Source of the DNA: DATLLJ01 sp035537875
GTDB taxonomy: Bacteria > Acidobacteriota > Vicinamibacteria > Vicinamibacterales > CAVVIG01
Direction of reading: 5' to 3'
Assembly (NCBI GenBank): GCA_035537875.1
Contig: DATLLJ010000060.1
Coordinates: 186,001-250,000, forward strand
DNA: 64,000 bases
The notes beneath the pieces were generated by a model, which was given only the letters and a program-made list of their open reading frames with translations, did no database searches and was not told the DNA's origin. Made by a program: the position numbers and the translations under genes. The stretch's first letter is position 1; each line of letters opens with the position of its first letter. Shown here piece after piece: positions 13,703 through 22,913 of the stretch.

Positions 13703-16279
13703 ATGATGCTCTTCCGCTTGATCTCCCGCCCGTACTTCCGCAGACACGTGCTGCGGACGATGCTGACGATTGCCGGCATCGTGCTGGGGGTGGCGGTCTT
13801 CGTGGGCATGCACACGGCCAACCAGAGCGTGCTCATGGCGTTCTCCCAGACCGTCGACCGCATTGCCGGCAAGACCCAGCTGCAGGTCACCGCCGGCGAG
13901 ACCGGCTTCGGCGAGGAGGTACTCGAGAAGGTCCAGTCCGCCTCGACCGTCCGGGTCGCGGTCCCCGTCATCGAAGCGGTCGTCGACACGAACATCCGGG
14001 GCCAGGGCAACCTGCTCATCCTCGGCATTGACATGACGGGCGATCGAAGCTTGCGCGACTACGACCTCGAAAGCGGCGACGATGCCGTGATCGACGATCC
14101 CCTCGTGTTTCTCGCGCAGCCGGACTCTGTGATCGTCTCGAACGAGTTTGCGGGGAGAAACGGTCTCACGACGAACAGCCGGCTGCCGCTCGGAACGATC
14201 GAGGGGGAGAAGCTGTTCACCGTCCGTGGAATCATGAAGTCGTCCGGCCTGACAAGTGCGTTTGGCGGCAACCTGGCCGTGATGGACGTTTACGCCGCGC
14301 AGAAGATGTTTGGCCGCGGCCGGACGTTCGATCGCGTCGATCTTGCCGTCGCCGATGGTCGTACCATCGCCGAATGCGAGGCGGAGCTCGGGGCGATGCT
14401 GGGCGCTGGCTTCACAATCGAACCGCCGTCCGGGCGTGGCCAGCAATTCGAGGCGATGTTGGCCGCCTATTCGATGATGGTCGGCATCTCGAGCCTCTTC
14501 GCGCTGTTCATCGGGATGTTCATCATCTACAACTCGTTCGCGATTGCGGTCACCGAGCGGCGCGCCGAGATCGGGATTCTGCGGGCCCTCGGCGCCACTC
14601 GAGGGCAGATTCGCTGGCTGTTCCTCGGCGAGAGCGCCATCACAGGGGTCATCGGTTCGCTGGGGGGTGTGGTCTTCGGCATCTTGATCGCCCGGGGAAT
14701 TGCAGCGTCAATCGGCTCGTTGATCACCGACGTCTACGGCGTGGCGCAACAGGCTGGCGAGCTTGCGACGAGTCCTGCGCTGCTGATGGTGGCGCTCGGC
14801 ATCGGCGTGGCCACCAGCATGGTGGCGGCCGTGATTCCGGCCTACCAGGCGGCGCGTGTCGATCCGGTTCACGCGCTTCAGAAGGGAAAATATCAGGTGC
14901 TGTCGGCCGGCGAAAGTCGTGCGAGAGCGGTGGCGGCCGCTGTTCTGGGCGCCGTGTCGGTCGCTTGCCTGGCCGCGCCGTCGATTGGGGGATCTGCCGG
15001 AGGCGGCTCGCGGCCGCTGTTCTACACCGGTTACGTTCTCGCCGTTGTCGTCGCGCTGCTTTTGAGTCCCCTGCTTGCGTTGACCCTCGCGCGAACGCTG
15101 CGACCGATTCTCAGGTGGATCCGCCCGGTCGAGGGCGCGCTCGCCGCGGACAGCATGATCCAGGCGCCGCGGCGTACGTCGGCGAGCGTCGCGGCGCTGA
15201 TGCTGTCGCTCGCGCTCGTCGTGGCGTTCGCGGGGATGGCACGAGCGAGCTACGATTCGATCATCGACTGGATGGACACGGCGTTCAACCCGGATCTGTT
15301 CGTGCTGCCGTCGCAGAGCGTCGTGATCCGCACGATTCGCTTTCCCAAGGAGATGGGGGCCGAGCTCGCGTCAATCCCGGGGGTGGAGCGGATCCAGATG
15401 GTGCGCTCCGCTCGGATCGTCTTTCGCGAAACGCCCGTCATGGCCGTTGCCATCGAAATCGAGAGCCTCGCAGAGACGTCGGCGCGCCCGCCCGTGGCGG
15501 GCGATCCGGCTGCCATGTACCGGCTTACGGCGAGCGGTCAGGGGCTGATGGTGTCGGATAACCTCGCCCAGCTTCAGCAGCTCTCGGTAGGTGACATGCT
15601 CGAGGTACCGGCCCCAGCCGGTGTCATCCGGCTGCCCATCGTCGGCGTCGTCCTGGACTACTCCGATCAGCAGGGGACCATCCTGATGGATCGGACGCTT
15701 TTCGAGAAATACTGGAACGACGATTCCGTCAACGTGTTTCGCGTGTACCTCGACGATCCGGCGTCGGTTCCGGCGGTGCGTCAGCGAATTCTCGAACGGT
15801 ACGAAGGCGTCCGCCAGGTGTTCGTGCTGACGAACGGTGAGCTCAAGGAGTACGTGCTGAAAATCACCGACCAGTGGTTCGGCCTCACATCCGTGCAGAT
15901 CGCCGTCGCGGTTCTCGTCGCGATTCTTGGCATCGTCAACACGCTGACCGTGTCGATCACCGACAGGCGACGGGAGCTCGGCGTCTTACAGGCGGTGGGT
16001 GGGCTCCGCGCGCAGATACGCCGGACCATCTGGATAGAGGCGCTGAGTATCGGTGTGCTCGGTCTGCTGCTCGGGTTCGCGCTCGGGGCGATCAATCTGT
16101 ATTACATCCTGCAGATCGTGCACCACGATATCGCCGGGATGCGCCTCGACTATGCGTTTCCGACCGGCGTGGTCGTGGCTCTGGTCCCGACGATTCTCGC
16201 GTCGGCGTTCATCGCCGCCCTTTGGCCCGCGGAAGCGGCGGTGCGCGGCTCACTTGTGGAGGCGTTGGAGTATGAGTAA
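13703..16279 (+). CDS. FtsX-type ABC permease with two FtsX domains
   Basis: The 858-aa permease opens with a membrane helix in the LRTMLTIAGIVLGVAVFVGM segment, followed by a periplasmic MacB-like domain (about 45-240). A first FtsX module starts with MVGISSLFALFIGMFIIYNS and has ERRAEIGILRALGATRGQI. A second periplasmic part follows from about 495 and a last FtsX module has DRRRELGVLQAVGGLRAQI. About eight to ten membrane helices are expected. Family members extract or export lipoproteins, lipids, peptides or drugs rather than import solutes. ATG 13703 starts 11 bp after the ATPase stop; TTG 13688 is an alternative. Its end overlaps the next gene by 8 bp. Confidence 0.92.
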   Translation: MMLFRLISRPYFRRHVLRTMLTIAGIVLGVAVFVGMHTANQSVLMAFSQTVDRIAGKTQLQVTAGETGFGEEVLEKVQSASTVRVAVPVIEAVVDTNIRGQGNLLILGIDMTGDRSLRDYDLESGDDAVIDDPLVFLAQPDSVIVSNEFAGRNGLTTNSRLPLGTIEGEKLFTVRGIMKSSGLTSAFGGNLAVMDVYAAQKMFGRGRTFDRVDLAVADGRTIAECEAELGAMLGAGFTIEPPSGRGQQFEAMLAAYSMMVGISSLFALFIGMFIIYNSFAIAVTERRAEIGILRALGATRGQIRWLFLGESAITGVIGSLGGVVFGILIARGIAASIGSLITDVYGVAQQAGELATSPALLMVALGIGVATSMVAAVIPAYQAARVDPVHALQKGKYQVLSAGESRARAVAAAVLGAVSVACLAAPSIGGSAGGGSRPLFYTGYVLAVVVALLLSPLLALTLARTLRPILRWIRPVEGALAADSMIQAPRRTSASVAALMLSLALVVAFAGMARASYDSIIDWMDTAFNPDLFVLPSQSVVIRTIRFPKEMGAELASIPGVERIQMVRSARIVFRETPVMAVAIEIESLAETSARPPVAGDPAAMYRLTASGQGLMVSDNLAQLQQLSVGDMLEVPAPAGVIRLPIVGVVLDYSDQQGTILMDRTLFEKYWNDDSVNVFRVYLDDPASVPAVRQRILERYEGVRQVFVLTNGELKEYVLKITDQWFGLTSVQIAVAVLVAILGIVNTLTVSITDRRRELGVLQAVGGLRAQIRRTIWIEALSIGVLGLLLGFALGAINLYYILQIVHHDIAGMRLDYAFPTGVVVALVPTILASAFIAALWPAEAAVRGSLVEALEYE

Positions 16280-17072
16280 GCGACGGCGGTTATCCGCCGC
16301 AGCGTTTCTGTGGTTGCCCGTCGGTGTGGTCGTGTCGTCGCACGTGGCGGGCGGCGTCACCGCGCAGGCCGCAGACGATGCACGGACAATCGTGGAGGAG
16401 GCGCAACGCAGGACGGACGCGAAGTCGCAGCGGTACGAGGGACTGCTTCAGGTCTTTGATGCCAGGGGCAGGATCAGCGACAAACGCTGGACGTTCGAGC
16501 GGCTCGGATCGCACGGTCAGAGTCGGGCCGTTCTCCGGTTTGTCGCGCCGCCGGAAGTGAAGGGAGTGGCGCTGCTCGTGGTCAACCATCCCGACCGTGC
16601 GTCCGACCAATGGATGTGGACGCCCGCCATCGAGCGCGATCGGCGCATTGCCCTGCAGGATCGATCCACGCGCTTTTTCGGCACCGACTTCAGTTTCGAA
16701 GACCTCGAAGAGCGGGATGTCAATCAGTTCGATTACGTGCTCGCGGGGGAGGAGCCGATCGACGGTTTCGTGTGCTGGAAGATTCAGTCGACGCCGAGGC
16801 GGACGAAATCGTCGCAGTACACCCGCTCGATTGTGTGGATTCGCAAGGACACGTATGCGCTGGCCCGGATCGAAAATTACCAGAAGGACAAACTGGTGCG
16901 GCGTTTGGACTACTCCGATATTCAGAACGTGCAGGGCATCTGGACTGCTCGACGAATGGAGATGGCCGACTTGACGCGCGGCAGCCGAACGCGCCTGACT
17001 CTCGACAGGCTGCAATACAACCTTCCGTTGAAGGAAGAGGATTTCACGCTGCAGGCCATCCGGCGGCAGTGA
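16272..17072 (+). CDS. LolA-like periplasmic protein (outer membrane lipoprotein-sorting protein family)
   Basis: The 266-aa protein has an N-terminal signal sequence (SKRRRLSAAAFLWLPVGV to about residue 35, cleavage near TAQA). The mature domain has the LolA-like half-barrel pattern of COG2834 proteins: GRISDKRWTFERLG, FVAPPEVKGVALLV, WTPAIERDRRI and FFGTDFSFEDL are typical. Such proteins carry hydrophobic cargo across the periplasm. The ATG at 16272 overlaps the permease stop region by 8 bp behind a TTGGAG ribosome site, and the next gene overlaps its stop by GTGA, so all are translationally coupled. The cargo is unknown. Confidence 0.85.
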   Translation: MSKRRRLSAAAFLWLPVGVVVSSHVAGGVTAQAADDARTIVEEAQRRTDAKSQRYEGLLQVFDARGRISDKRWTFERLGSHGQSRAVLRFVAPPEVKGVALLVVNHPDRASDQWMWTPAIERDRRIALQDRSTRFFGTDFSFEDLEERDVNQFDYVLAGEEPIDGFVCWKIQSTPRRTKSSQYTRSIVWIRKDTYALARIENYQKDKLVRRLDYSDIQNVQGIWTARRMEMADLTRGSRTRLTLDRLQYNLPLKEEDFTLQAIRRQ

Positions 17073-18310
17073 GAACGCTCGTTCTTCTCCTGCTGATGCT
17101 CGCGCCGGCCGCGGCCGACGCGCAGACGCTGTCGGTCCGCGGCTTCGGCGAGGGCGAGGTGTTCTGGTTCCCGCAGGAGGTGCCCGCCGACCCGACCCGC
17201 CTGATCGGCCACTTCCTCGGGCGTGGCGAAGTCTTTTACAAGCCGGCGCCGGTGATTCAGTTTGCCGGTGGTCTCGACCTGCGGGCGAACTCGCACGATC
17301 AGGTGGAAGCCGGCTGGCGGCTCGACTACGGGGATCGGGGTGCGGAGCGGCCGCGTCTGTCGGTGAGACGGTTATCCGCGACCTACACGAAAAGCCGGCT
17401 CACAGTGGATGGCGGCAAACAGTTCATTCGCTGGGGGAAGACCGACATCGTCACACCGACTGACCGCTTCGCGCCGCGTGATTTCTTGAACGTGATCAAC
17501 GGCGAATTTCTGGCTGTCACCGCGGTGAGGGCCGTCATCCAGCTCCGAGACGACGCGTTCGACGGTGTCTGGGCGCCGCGGTTCACACCGAGCCGGACGC
17601 CGCTCCTCGATCAGCGGTGGAGCGGCATCCCACCGAACGCCGTTCAGGTGCCCGTCGATGGTGGCGCGACGATGCCGACGGGATCCCAGTTCGGCATTCG
17701 CTGGTCTCACCTCGGCGCCGCGGCCGAGTATTCGCTGTCGTACTTCGACGGGTTCAACCACCTGCCGCTGATCCGATCGAGCGTCGACATCGAGGCGCCG
17801 GCGGTGGTCGTGACGCGCCTGTATCCCGCGATTCGCACGTACGGCGGCGATCTGGCGGCGCCCACCCCGTGGTTCACGATCAAGGGCGAAGCGGCGTTCT
17901 TCGAGTCATCCTCGAATGATGTCCCGCCAGACGAGCGCAGCGACGACTACGTGCTGTTCGTCGCGCAACTCGAGCGTCAGTCGGGCGAATGGACGTTCGT
18001 AGGCGGCTATGCAGGGGAGATCGTCGTCCGATCGAGGTCGTCGCTGCCGTTTGCGCCGGACCGGGGCCTGAGCCACGCTTTCCTCGGCCGGGCTGCGTAC
18101 ACGCTGGACCCAAACCGCAGCGTGGCCCTGGAGGGTGCTGTGCGTGAGAATGGGCGGGGCGTCTACACCAGAGGCGAGTATTCACAGGCGCACGGTCAGC
18201 ACTGGCGCACGACGGTCGCAGCGGCGGTGATCGGGGGAGAAACGGACGATTTTCTCGGGCAGTATCGGCGCAATTCGTACATGAGCGCCACGCTGCGGTA
18301 CAGCTATTAG
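17069..18310 (+). CDS. presumed outer-membrane beta-barrel protein of the ABC export operon
   Basis: The 413-aa product begins with a signal peptide (RTLVLLLLMLAPAAADAQ) and continues with alternating, aromatic-rich strands, ending in a terminal Tyr (LRYSY), as outer-membrane barrels do. The segment GKQFIRWGKTDIVTPTDRF and PRDF resembles the WGKxD..P.D...PRD block of DUF1302-type proteins. I am fairly sure of the location, not of the function. The GTG at 17069 overlaps the LolA-like gene's stop (GTGA). Context suggests it is the outer-membrane end of the ABC/LolA-like system. Confidence 0.75.
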   Translation: MRTLVLLLLMLAPAAADAQTLSVRGFGEGEVFWFPQEVPADPTRLIGHFLGRGEVFYKPAPVIQFAGGLDLRANSHDQVEAGWRLDYGDRGAERPRLSVRRLSATYTKSRLTVDGGKQFIRWGKTDIVTPTDRFAPRDFLNVINGEFLAVTAVRAVIQLRDDAFDGVWAPRFTPSRTPLLDQRWSGIPPNAVQVPVDGGATMPTGSQFGIRWSHLGAAAEYSLSYFDGFNHLPLIRSSVDIEAPAVVVTRLYPAIRTYGGDLAAPTPWFTIKGEAAFFESSSNDVPPDERSDDYVLFVAQLERQSGEWTFVGGYAGEIVVRSRSSLPFAPDRGLSHAFLGRAAYTLDPNRSVALEGAVRENGRGVYTRGEYSQAHGQHWRTTVAAAVIGGETDDFLGQYRRNSYMSATLRYSY

Positions 18311-18319
18311 GGTTCGCCT

Positions 18320-19114
18320 GTGCTTGATCCGATCGTTCTCGATGCGTGCAATCCCGGTCCGATGACCGGCGCTGGCAACAACACGTACTTGCTCGCCTCT
18401 CAAGGGGCCGCGGCTCTCATCGATGCCGGCGTCGGTCATCCGGATCATCTTGCGGCCCTCGATCGCGCTCTCCGAGAGAGCGATGCGACGCTGAGAGTGG
18501 TCGCGGTGACTCACGACCATGCGGATCACGTCTCCGGTGTTCGAGATATCGCAGCTGTTCACCCCTCGGCGACGTTCGCAAAGTGGCCCGGCCGCGAGAC
18601 GTCCGCGGGGCTGCCGTGGCAGCTTCTCCAGGACGGAGAGACTCTGGAGGTCGGTGACGAGTGTCTGACCGTGGTGTACACACCCGGACATGCGCCCGAT
18701 CATCTTGCGTTCTGGCACGGGCCGACACGCGCGCTGTTCACGGGCGATCTGGTCGTCTCCGGTGGCAGCATCGTCATCGACGTGACGCGGGGCGGCGACC
18801 TCCGGCAATATCTGCGCTCGCTCGATCGGGTGCTCGAGCTCGAGCCCTCCCGGCTGTTTCCGGCGCATGGCCCTCGCGTCGACGATCCGGTGACGTTGGT
18901 GCGCGCTCACGTGGCGCATCGACTGATGCGAGAGCGCCAGGTCGTCACGGCGCTGGCCGAGGGGCACCGCAGCGTGGAGGCGATTGCCGAATCCATCTAT
19001 CATGGGCTTGACGCCCGGCTGATGGCCGCGGCTCGCGAAAACGTGCGCGCGCATCTCCAGAAGCTCAGTGCCGACGGGATCGCCGCAGACAAGGATGGAT
19101 GGCGCTTGCTGTGA
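18320..19114 (+). CDS. metallo-beta-lactamase fold hydrolase, LACTB2-like
   Basis: The 264-aa protein has the MBL zinc motif THDHADHVSG (about 59-68), PGHAPDHL (about 119), FTGDLVVSGG (about 140) and PAHGPRV (about 184). A C-terminal winged-helix-like region from about 195 (RLMRERQVVTALAEG..IAESIYHG) is typical of LACTB2/glyoxalase II-like members. Human LACTB2 is an endoribonuclease; bacterial relatives are mostly untested. GTG 18320 lies 9 bp after the barrel gene, so it is probably co-transcribed with the export operon, though nothing ties it functionally. Confidence 0.85.
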   Translation: MLDPIVLDACNPGPMTGAGNNTYLLASQGAAALIDAGVGHPDHLAALDRALRESDATLRVVAVTHDHADHVSGVRDIAAVHPSATFAKWPGRETSAGLPWQLLQDGETLEVGDECLTVVYTPGHAPDHLAFWHGPTRALFTGDLVVSGGSIVIDVTRGGDLRQYLRSLDRVLELEPSRLFPAHGPRVDDPVTLVRAHVAHRLMRERQVVTALAEGHRSVEAIAESIYHGLDARLMAAARENVRAHLQKLSADGIAADKDGWRLL

Positions 19115-19199
19115 CGAAGTTCCCGGCCGCCGATTCGGGGGTCTGCCTCGGTTGTCGATGGAGTCTGACCTTCTCGGAACCCCTTCAGGAGAAAACGAC

Positions 19200-20588
19200 A
19201 TGGCGAATACGGACCAGGTCATCGATTTCATCAACGTGAATCGGGATCGCTACATCGAGGAGCTCAAGAACCTGCTGGCTATCCCGAGTATCAGCGCGCT
19301 GACCGAGCACGCCGCCGACGTCCGCCGCTGCGCCGAATGGTGTGTCGACGAGATGCGGCGCATCGGGCTGCAGAACGTCCAGCTGATGGAAACGCCAGGC
19401 AATCCGGTCGTTTACGGGGACTGGTTGGGCGCATCCGGCGCGCCCACGATTCTCTTCTACGGTCACTACGACGTGCAGCCGGTGGACCCGCTCAACCTCT
19501 GGGTGTCCCCTCCGTTCGAGGCCACCGTCCGGGACGGGGAGATCTACGCGCGCGGCGCGGCCGACGACAAAGGCCAGGTCTTCATGCATCTCAAGGCAGT
19601 CGAGGCGCACATCAAGAAGAACGGCCGGCTCCCGGTGAACATGAAGTTCATCCTGGAGGGCGAGGAAGAAGTAGGCAGCGAGCACCTGGACGACTTCATC
19701 CGCGAGCACAAGTCGGATTTGAAGGCCGACGTGGTGGTCATTTCCGATTCCGGTATGTTCGCGCGCGGCGTGCCCTCCATCTGCTACGGGCTGCGTGGGC
19801 TCGTCTACTTTCAGATAGACCTTCGGGGCAGCAGCACGGACCTCCACTCCGGATCGTTCGGCGGCGCGGTGGCGAATCCGGCTCTGGTGCTGGCCCAGAT
19901 GCTGACGCAGCTGAAGGATCGAGGTGGTCGTATCAAGATCCCGGGATTCTACGACGACGTCGTGCCGTTGAAGGACGAGGAACGCCAGGCTTGGGCGACG
20001 CTGCCGTTCAGCGAGAAGCAGTACAAGAAGGACTTCGGCATGCCGAAACTGTTCGGCGAGACCGGGTACACGACACTCGAACGAACATGGGCGAGGCCGA
20101 CGGTCGAAGTCAACGGCCTGCTGTCAGGGTTCACCGGGGAAGGCGCGAAGACCGTCCTGCCGGCCGTCGCGATGGCCAAGGTCAGCATGCGGCTCGTTCC
20201 CAACCAGGATCCCGACAAGATCGCCGACCTGTTCGACAAGTACATTCGAACGATCGCGCCCAAGACCGTGGAGCTCAAGGTGACGCGAATGCACGGGGGC
20301 AAACCGTGGATGACCTCCTACGATCATCCTTTCGTACAGGCCGCGGGCCGCGCGATCGAGCGTGGCTTCGGGAAGAAACCGGTCTTCACGCGCGAGGGGG
20401 GGTCGATCCCGGTCGTGTCGACGTTTCAGGAAGAGCTCGGGCTACCTGCAGTGCTGTTCGGCGTCGGGCTTCCCGACGAGAATGCGCACGCCCCGAACGA
20501 GAAGCTCGATCTCGGCAACTTTCACAACGGGATTATCGCCTCCGCAATTCTGTACGAGGAGATCGCGACGGTCGCTGTCCCGGCGTGA
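19200..20588 (+). CDS. M20-family metallopeptidase (dipeptidase)
   Basis: The 462-aa protein shows the two-zinc M20 pattern: GHYDVQPVDP (about 91), ARGAADDKGQ (about 119) and EGEEEVGSEH (about 155) with the catalytic Glu, then a lid/dimerisation domain (about 205-390) and a late HAPNE histidine (about 433). These details match the carnosinase-like dipeptidase subfamily. It probably cleaves di- or short peptides in the cytoplasm. AGGAG at 19187-19191, 8 nt before ATG 19200, supports this start over the in-frame extension to 19068. Confidence 0.92.
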   Translation: MANTDQVIDFINVNRDRYIEELKNLLAIPSISALTEHAADVRRCAEWCVDEMRRIGLQNVQLMETPGNPVVYGDWLGASGAPTILFYGHYDVQPVDPLNLWVSPPFEATVRDGEIYARGAADDKGQVFMHLKAVEAHIKKNGRLPVNMKFILEGEEEVGSEHLDDFIREHKSDLKADVVVISDSGMFARGVPSICYGLRGLVYFQIDLRGSSTDLHSGSFGGAVANPALVLAQMLTQLKDRGGRIKIPGFYDDVVPLKDEERQAWATLPFSEKQYKKDFGMPKLFGETGYTTLERTWARPTVEVNGLLSGFTGEGAKTVLPAVAMAKVSMRLVPNQDPDKIADLFDKYIRTIAPKTVELKVTRMHGGKPWMTSYDHPFVQAAGRAIERGFGKKPVFTREGGSIPVVSTFQEELGLPAVLFGVGLPDENAHAPNEKLDLGNFHNGIIASAILYEEIATVAVPA

Positions 20589-20609
20589 GCACCCGGACTC
20601 GTCTGACCG

Positions 20610-21293
20610 ATGTCACGAATCGAGACACTGATTGATGCGTTGCGCCGCTTTTACGGACAGCTTCCCACGCCTCCACGCGATCCCTTTGGTGTATTCGTCT
20701 GGGAAGTTCTGTCCGTGCGTTCCACGCCCCGTCAGCGCGACGCCGCGTTCCGTGCGCTGAAGAAGATCCGTGCGCTGACGCCAGACGCCATGTGGCGGAC
20801 GCCGCAGAAGCCGCTCGAGGAGAGCGTCGCGCTCGCCGGTCCCTACGCCGAGCAGCGTGTGGGCGCGCTCAGAACCGGGGCGGACCGGTTCAGGCGTTCG
20901 CCCCGCCTGACTCAACTGATTCGCGGGCCGCTTCCGAGCGCTCGACGGGCCCTGAGAGGTCTTCCGGGGATCGATCAGGGTGGTGCACACCGGATGCTCT
21001 TGTTTGCCGCCGATCAGTGTGTGCTGCCCGTCGATGCTTCAGTCTGCCGCGTGGCGCGGCGGTTGGGGTACGGGGACTCGACGGGGCCCGCTGGCAAGGC
21101 GGCTCGCTCGGTTCGAAACGCGCTGCAGTTGGAGATCGGCTCGGACGTCGCCGCTTGTCGTCGGACGTTCCTCTACCTGTCCCATCACGGGGCGTCGACG
21201 TGTCTCGAACGCGACCCCCATTGCGCCATTTGTCCACTGCGGGAGGCGTGCGCTTACGGAAGGAAGAAACTGTCGATTGCCGACGGCAGATAG
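20610..21293 (+). CDS. HhH-GPD DNA-repair protein with 4Fe-4S cluster, lyase lysine absent
   Basis: The 227-aa endonuclease III-like protein has a helix-hairpin-helix region, LRGLPGIDQGGAHRML, a catalytic-type Asp in LPVDASVCRV, and the cluster ligands C-LERDPH-C-AI-C-PLREA-C near the C-terminus. Aligned with Nth, the lyase Lys becomes Gly, the second HhH Gly becomes Asp and the wedge Gln region reads SVRSTPRQ. It cannot be a standard bifunctional EndoIII. It may be a monofunctional glycosylase (TDG/MIG-like) or a non-catalytic DNA-binding relative. It follows the dipeptidase by 21 bp. Confidence 0.8.
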   Translation: MSRIETLIDALRRFYGQLPTPPRDPFGVFVWEVLSVRSTPRQRDAAFRALKKIRALTPDAMWRTPQKPLEESVALAGPYAEQRVGALRTGADRFRRSPRLTQLIRGPLPSARRALRGLPGIDQGGAHRMLLFAADQCVLPVDASVCRVARRLGYGDSTGPAGKAARSVRNALQLEIGSDVAACRRTFLYLSHHGASTCLERDPHCAICPLREACAYGRKKLSIADGR

Positions 21294-21308
21294 CGGGTTG
21301 CCGCGTGG

Positions 21309-22208
21309 TCAGTTGAACGACGCCACGCGGCGATGGAGCGTCTTGACGTGCTCCCAGATCTGGGCATGCTCGGCTCGGTCGTTGTCATCGAGTTCAGTCG
21401 ATTTCGAGAGCCGCAGGTATGCCTGCAGGTCCCTCAAGGCCCCCGAAAAATCACGCAGGTGGTAGGCGAGCAACCCGCGATCTCGCAGTTCGTTGATTGC
21501 GGACGGATCCACGGCACGCAGCAGTTCCGTGACGTCCAGCGCCTGCGGAAATGAGTGCATCTGGACGTACAGACGCTTGAGATTCAGCAGCACCCGGGCG
21601 AGGATCTGCGGTTTCGTGGCGTGGACGAGCAGCGGAGCATCGCCGGCCGGCTCGTCTTCCCGACGTCTGAGGCGGGCGCGGCAGGCCTCCTCGGACAACA
21701 GGGCACCGCCGTTGAACGGGTCGATAATCAGGTCGTCCGTGTTCGGGAGTCCCCGCCGGGCGGGACAGCGCAGAAGAAAGTGTCCGGGAAAGTTCACGCC
21801 CTCGACGTACACGCCGGCACGTCGCGCGACTTCCAGATACACGAGCGCCAGCGTGATCGGTATCCCGGTTCGACGATCGAGCACCGCGTTCAGGTAGCTG
21901 TTGCGCGGGTCCTCGTAGGTGACGTTGTTGCCGACGAAGCGCAGTTCGCCGAAGAGGTAATCGTTGAGCGCCGTAATCCGCGCGTAGTCGTGTGGGTCGG
22001 TGCGTGAGGGTGCGTTGACGGGGGTCTCCATGGCCGCGGCAAGCCGGCGGGTCGCCTCGCGACCGATGGCGTCGAGGCGATCGAGATACGGCCCGGCATC
22101 GAGCTGCGGGTACTCCACCCTCGCAATCATGAGGGCGGCGACGGCCAAGTCGGGATCCGGACTCAGTGCCGCCTGAGTGAAGCTACGGACTTGATTCTCT
22201 TTGAGCAT
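21309..22208 (-). CDS. SirB1-like transglutaminase-fold protein with TPR-like tail
   Basis: The 299-aa protein matches the SirB1 family. The N-terminal domain (about 30-190) has LNDYLFGELRFVGN, NSYLNAVLDRRTGIPITLAL and GVNFPGHFLLR, the transglutaminase-like core. The expected catalytic Cys position is serine here (PRNSYLNAVL), as is normal in SirB1 relatives. The C-terminal part from about 210 forms TPR-like helices (LKRLYVQMHSFPQALDVTELL). The function is unknown across the family. It is the last gene of the long minus-strand operon and converges on the HhH-GPD gene with 15 bp between. Confidence 0.85.
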   Translation of the reverse strand: MLKENQVRSFTQAALSPDPDLAVAALMIARVEYPQLDAGPYLDRLDAIGREATRRLAAAMETPVNAPSRTDPHDYARITALNDYLFGELRFVGNNVTYEDPRNSYLNAVLDRRTGIPITLALVYLEVARRAGVYVEGVNFPGHFLLRCPARRGLPNTDDLIIDPFNGGALLSEEACRARLRRREDEPAGDAPLLVHATKPQILARVLLNLKRLYVQMHSFPQALDVTELLRAVDPSAINELRDRGLLAYHLRDFSGALRDLQAYLRLSKSTELDDNDRAEHAQIWEHVKTLHRRVASFN

Positions 22209-22235
22209 GTAGGTGGCGTCGGCTAACAGGATAAC

Positions 22236-22913
22236 TCAAACGCCGCAGAGCCGTCGCATTGCCTCGACGTCCAGTTCATCGAGGGATGCGATCACCAAAT
22301 CGGCGTCGAGGGCGGTCGGATCGTAGGTGTGCGCGACGGCGATCGTGCGCAGGCCAGCGGCGCGCGCCGAGCGAAGTCCCCACGGTGAATCCTCGATGGC
22401 GACGCAGTCGGCGGGCGCAAGGGGCTCCTGCAGCGTGTCCGCGAGCAGTTGCACGGCGCGCAAGTACGGATCGGGGGCCGGCTTGCTTACAGCCGTATCT
22501 TCAGCCGCGACGATGGCGCTGAAACAGGCCGTCAAGCTCACTCGGTCGAGGATGCGGCGAATCTCATCGCCGAGGGCGCCAGACGCGATCGCCAGCGGCA
22601 CCGAGGCCGCTGTGCGCCGCACGGCCTCTTCGGCGCCGGGGAAGAGCAGCGACGAGCCCTCCTCGAGACGCTCGAGAACGACCGCCTTGGCGGCAACGAG
22701 CTCGGCGATTCGCTCGTCCGGCCACTCGATGCCGCGGTCCGTCGCCACGGCTCTGAAGACACCCGCATCATCGAACCCAAGGTAGCGCGTGTAGTAGTCG
22801 CGTTCGGACAGCTCGATCCCCGCCCGACCCAGGATGTCGCGAAAACCGCGGTAGTGCAGCGGTTCGCTGTTGGCGATGACGCCGTCGAAGTCGAAGACAA
22901 CCGCGCGAAGCAC
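22236..22913 (-). CDS. HAD-superfamily hydrolase, beta-phosphoglucomutase-like
   Basis: The 225-aa protein has HAD motif I FDFDGVIANSEP (nucleophile Asp8, acid/base Asp10), a helical cap (about 17-85), motif II IASGA, motif III SKPAPDPYL and motif IV AIEDSPWG. The order and cap type place it in subfamily IA with beta-phosphoglucomutases and phosphoglycolate-type phosphatases. The substrate cannot be told. The GTG start (22911-22913) abuts the TAA of the DUF1684 gene, so the two are coupled. Confidence 0.87.
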   Translation of the reverse strand: MLRAVVFDFDGVIANSEPLHYRGFRDILGRAGIELSERDYYTRYLGFDDAGVFRAVATDRGIEWPDERIAELVAAKAVVLERLEEGSSLLFPGAEEAVRRTAASVPLAIASGALGDEIRRILDRVSLTACFSAIVAAEDTAVSKPAPDPYLRAVQLLADTLQEPLAPADCVAIEDSPWGLRSARAAGLRTIAVAHTYDPTALDADLVIASLDELDVEAMRRLCGV

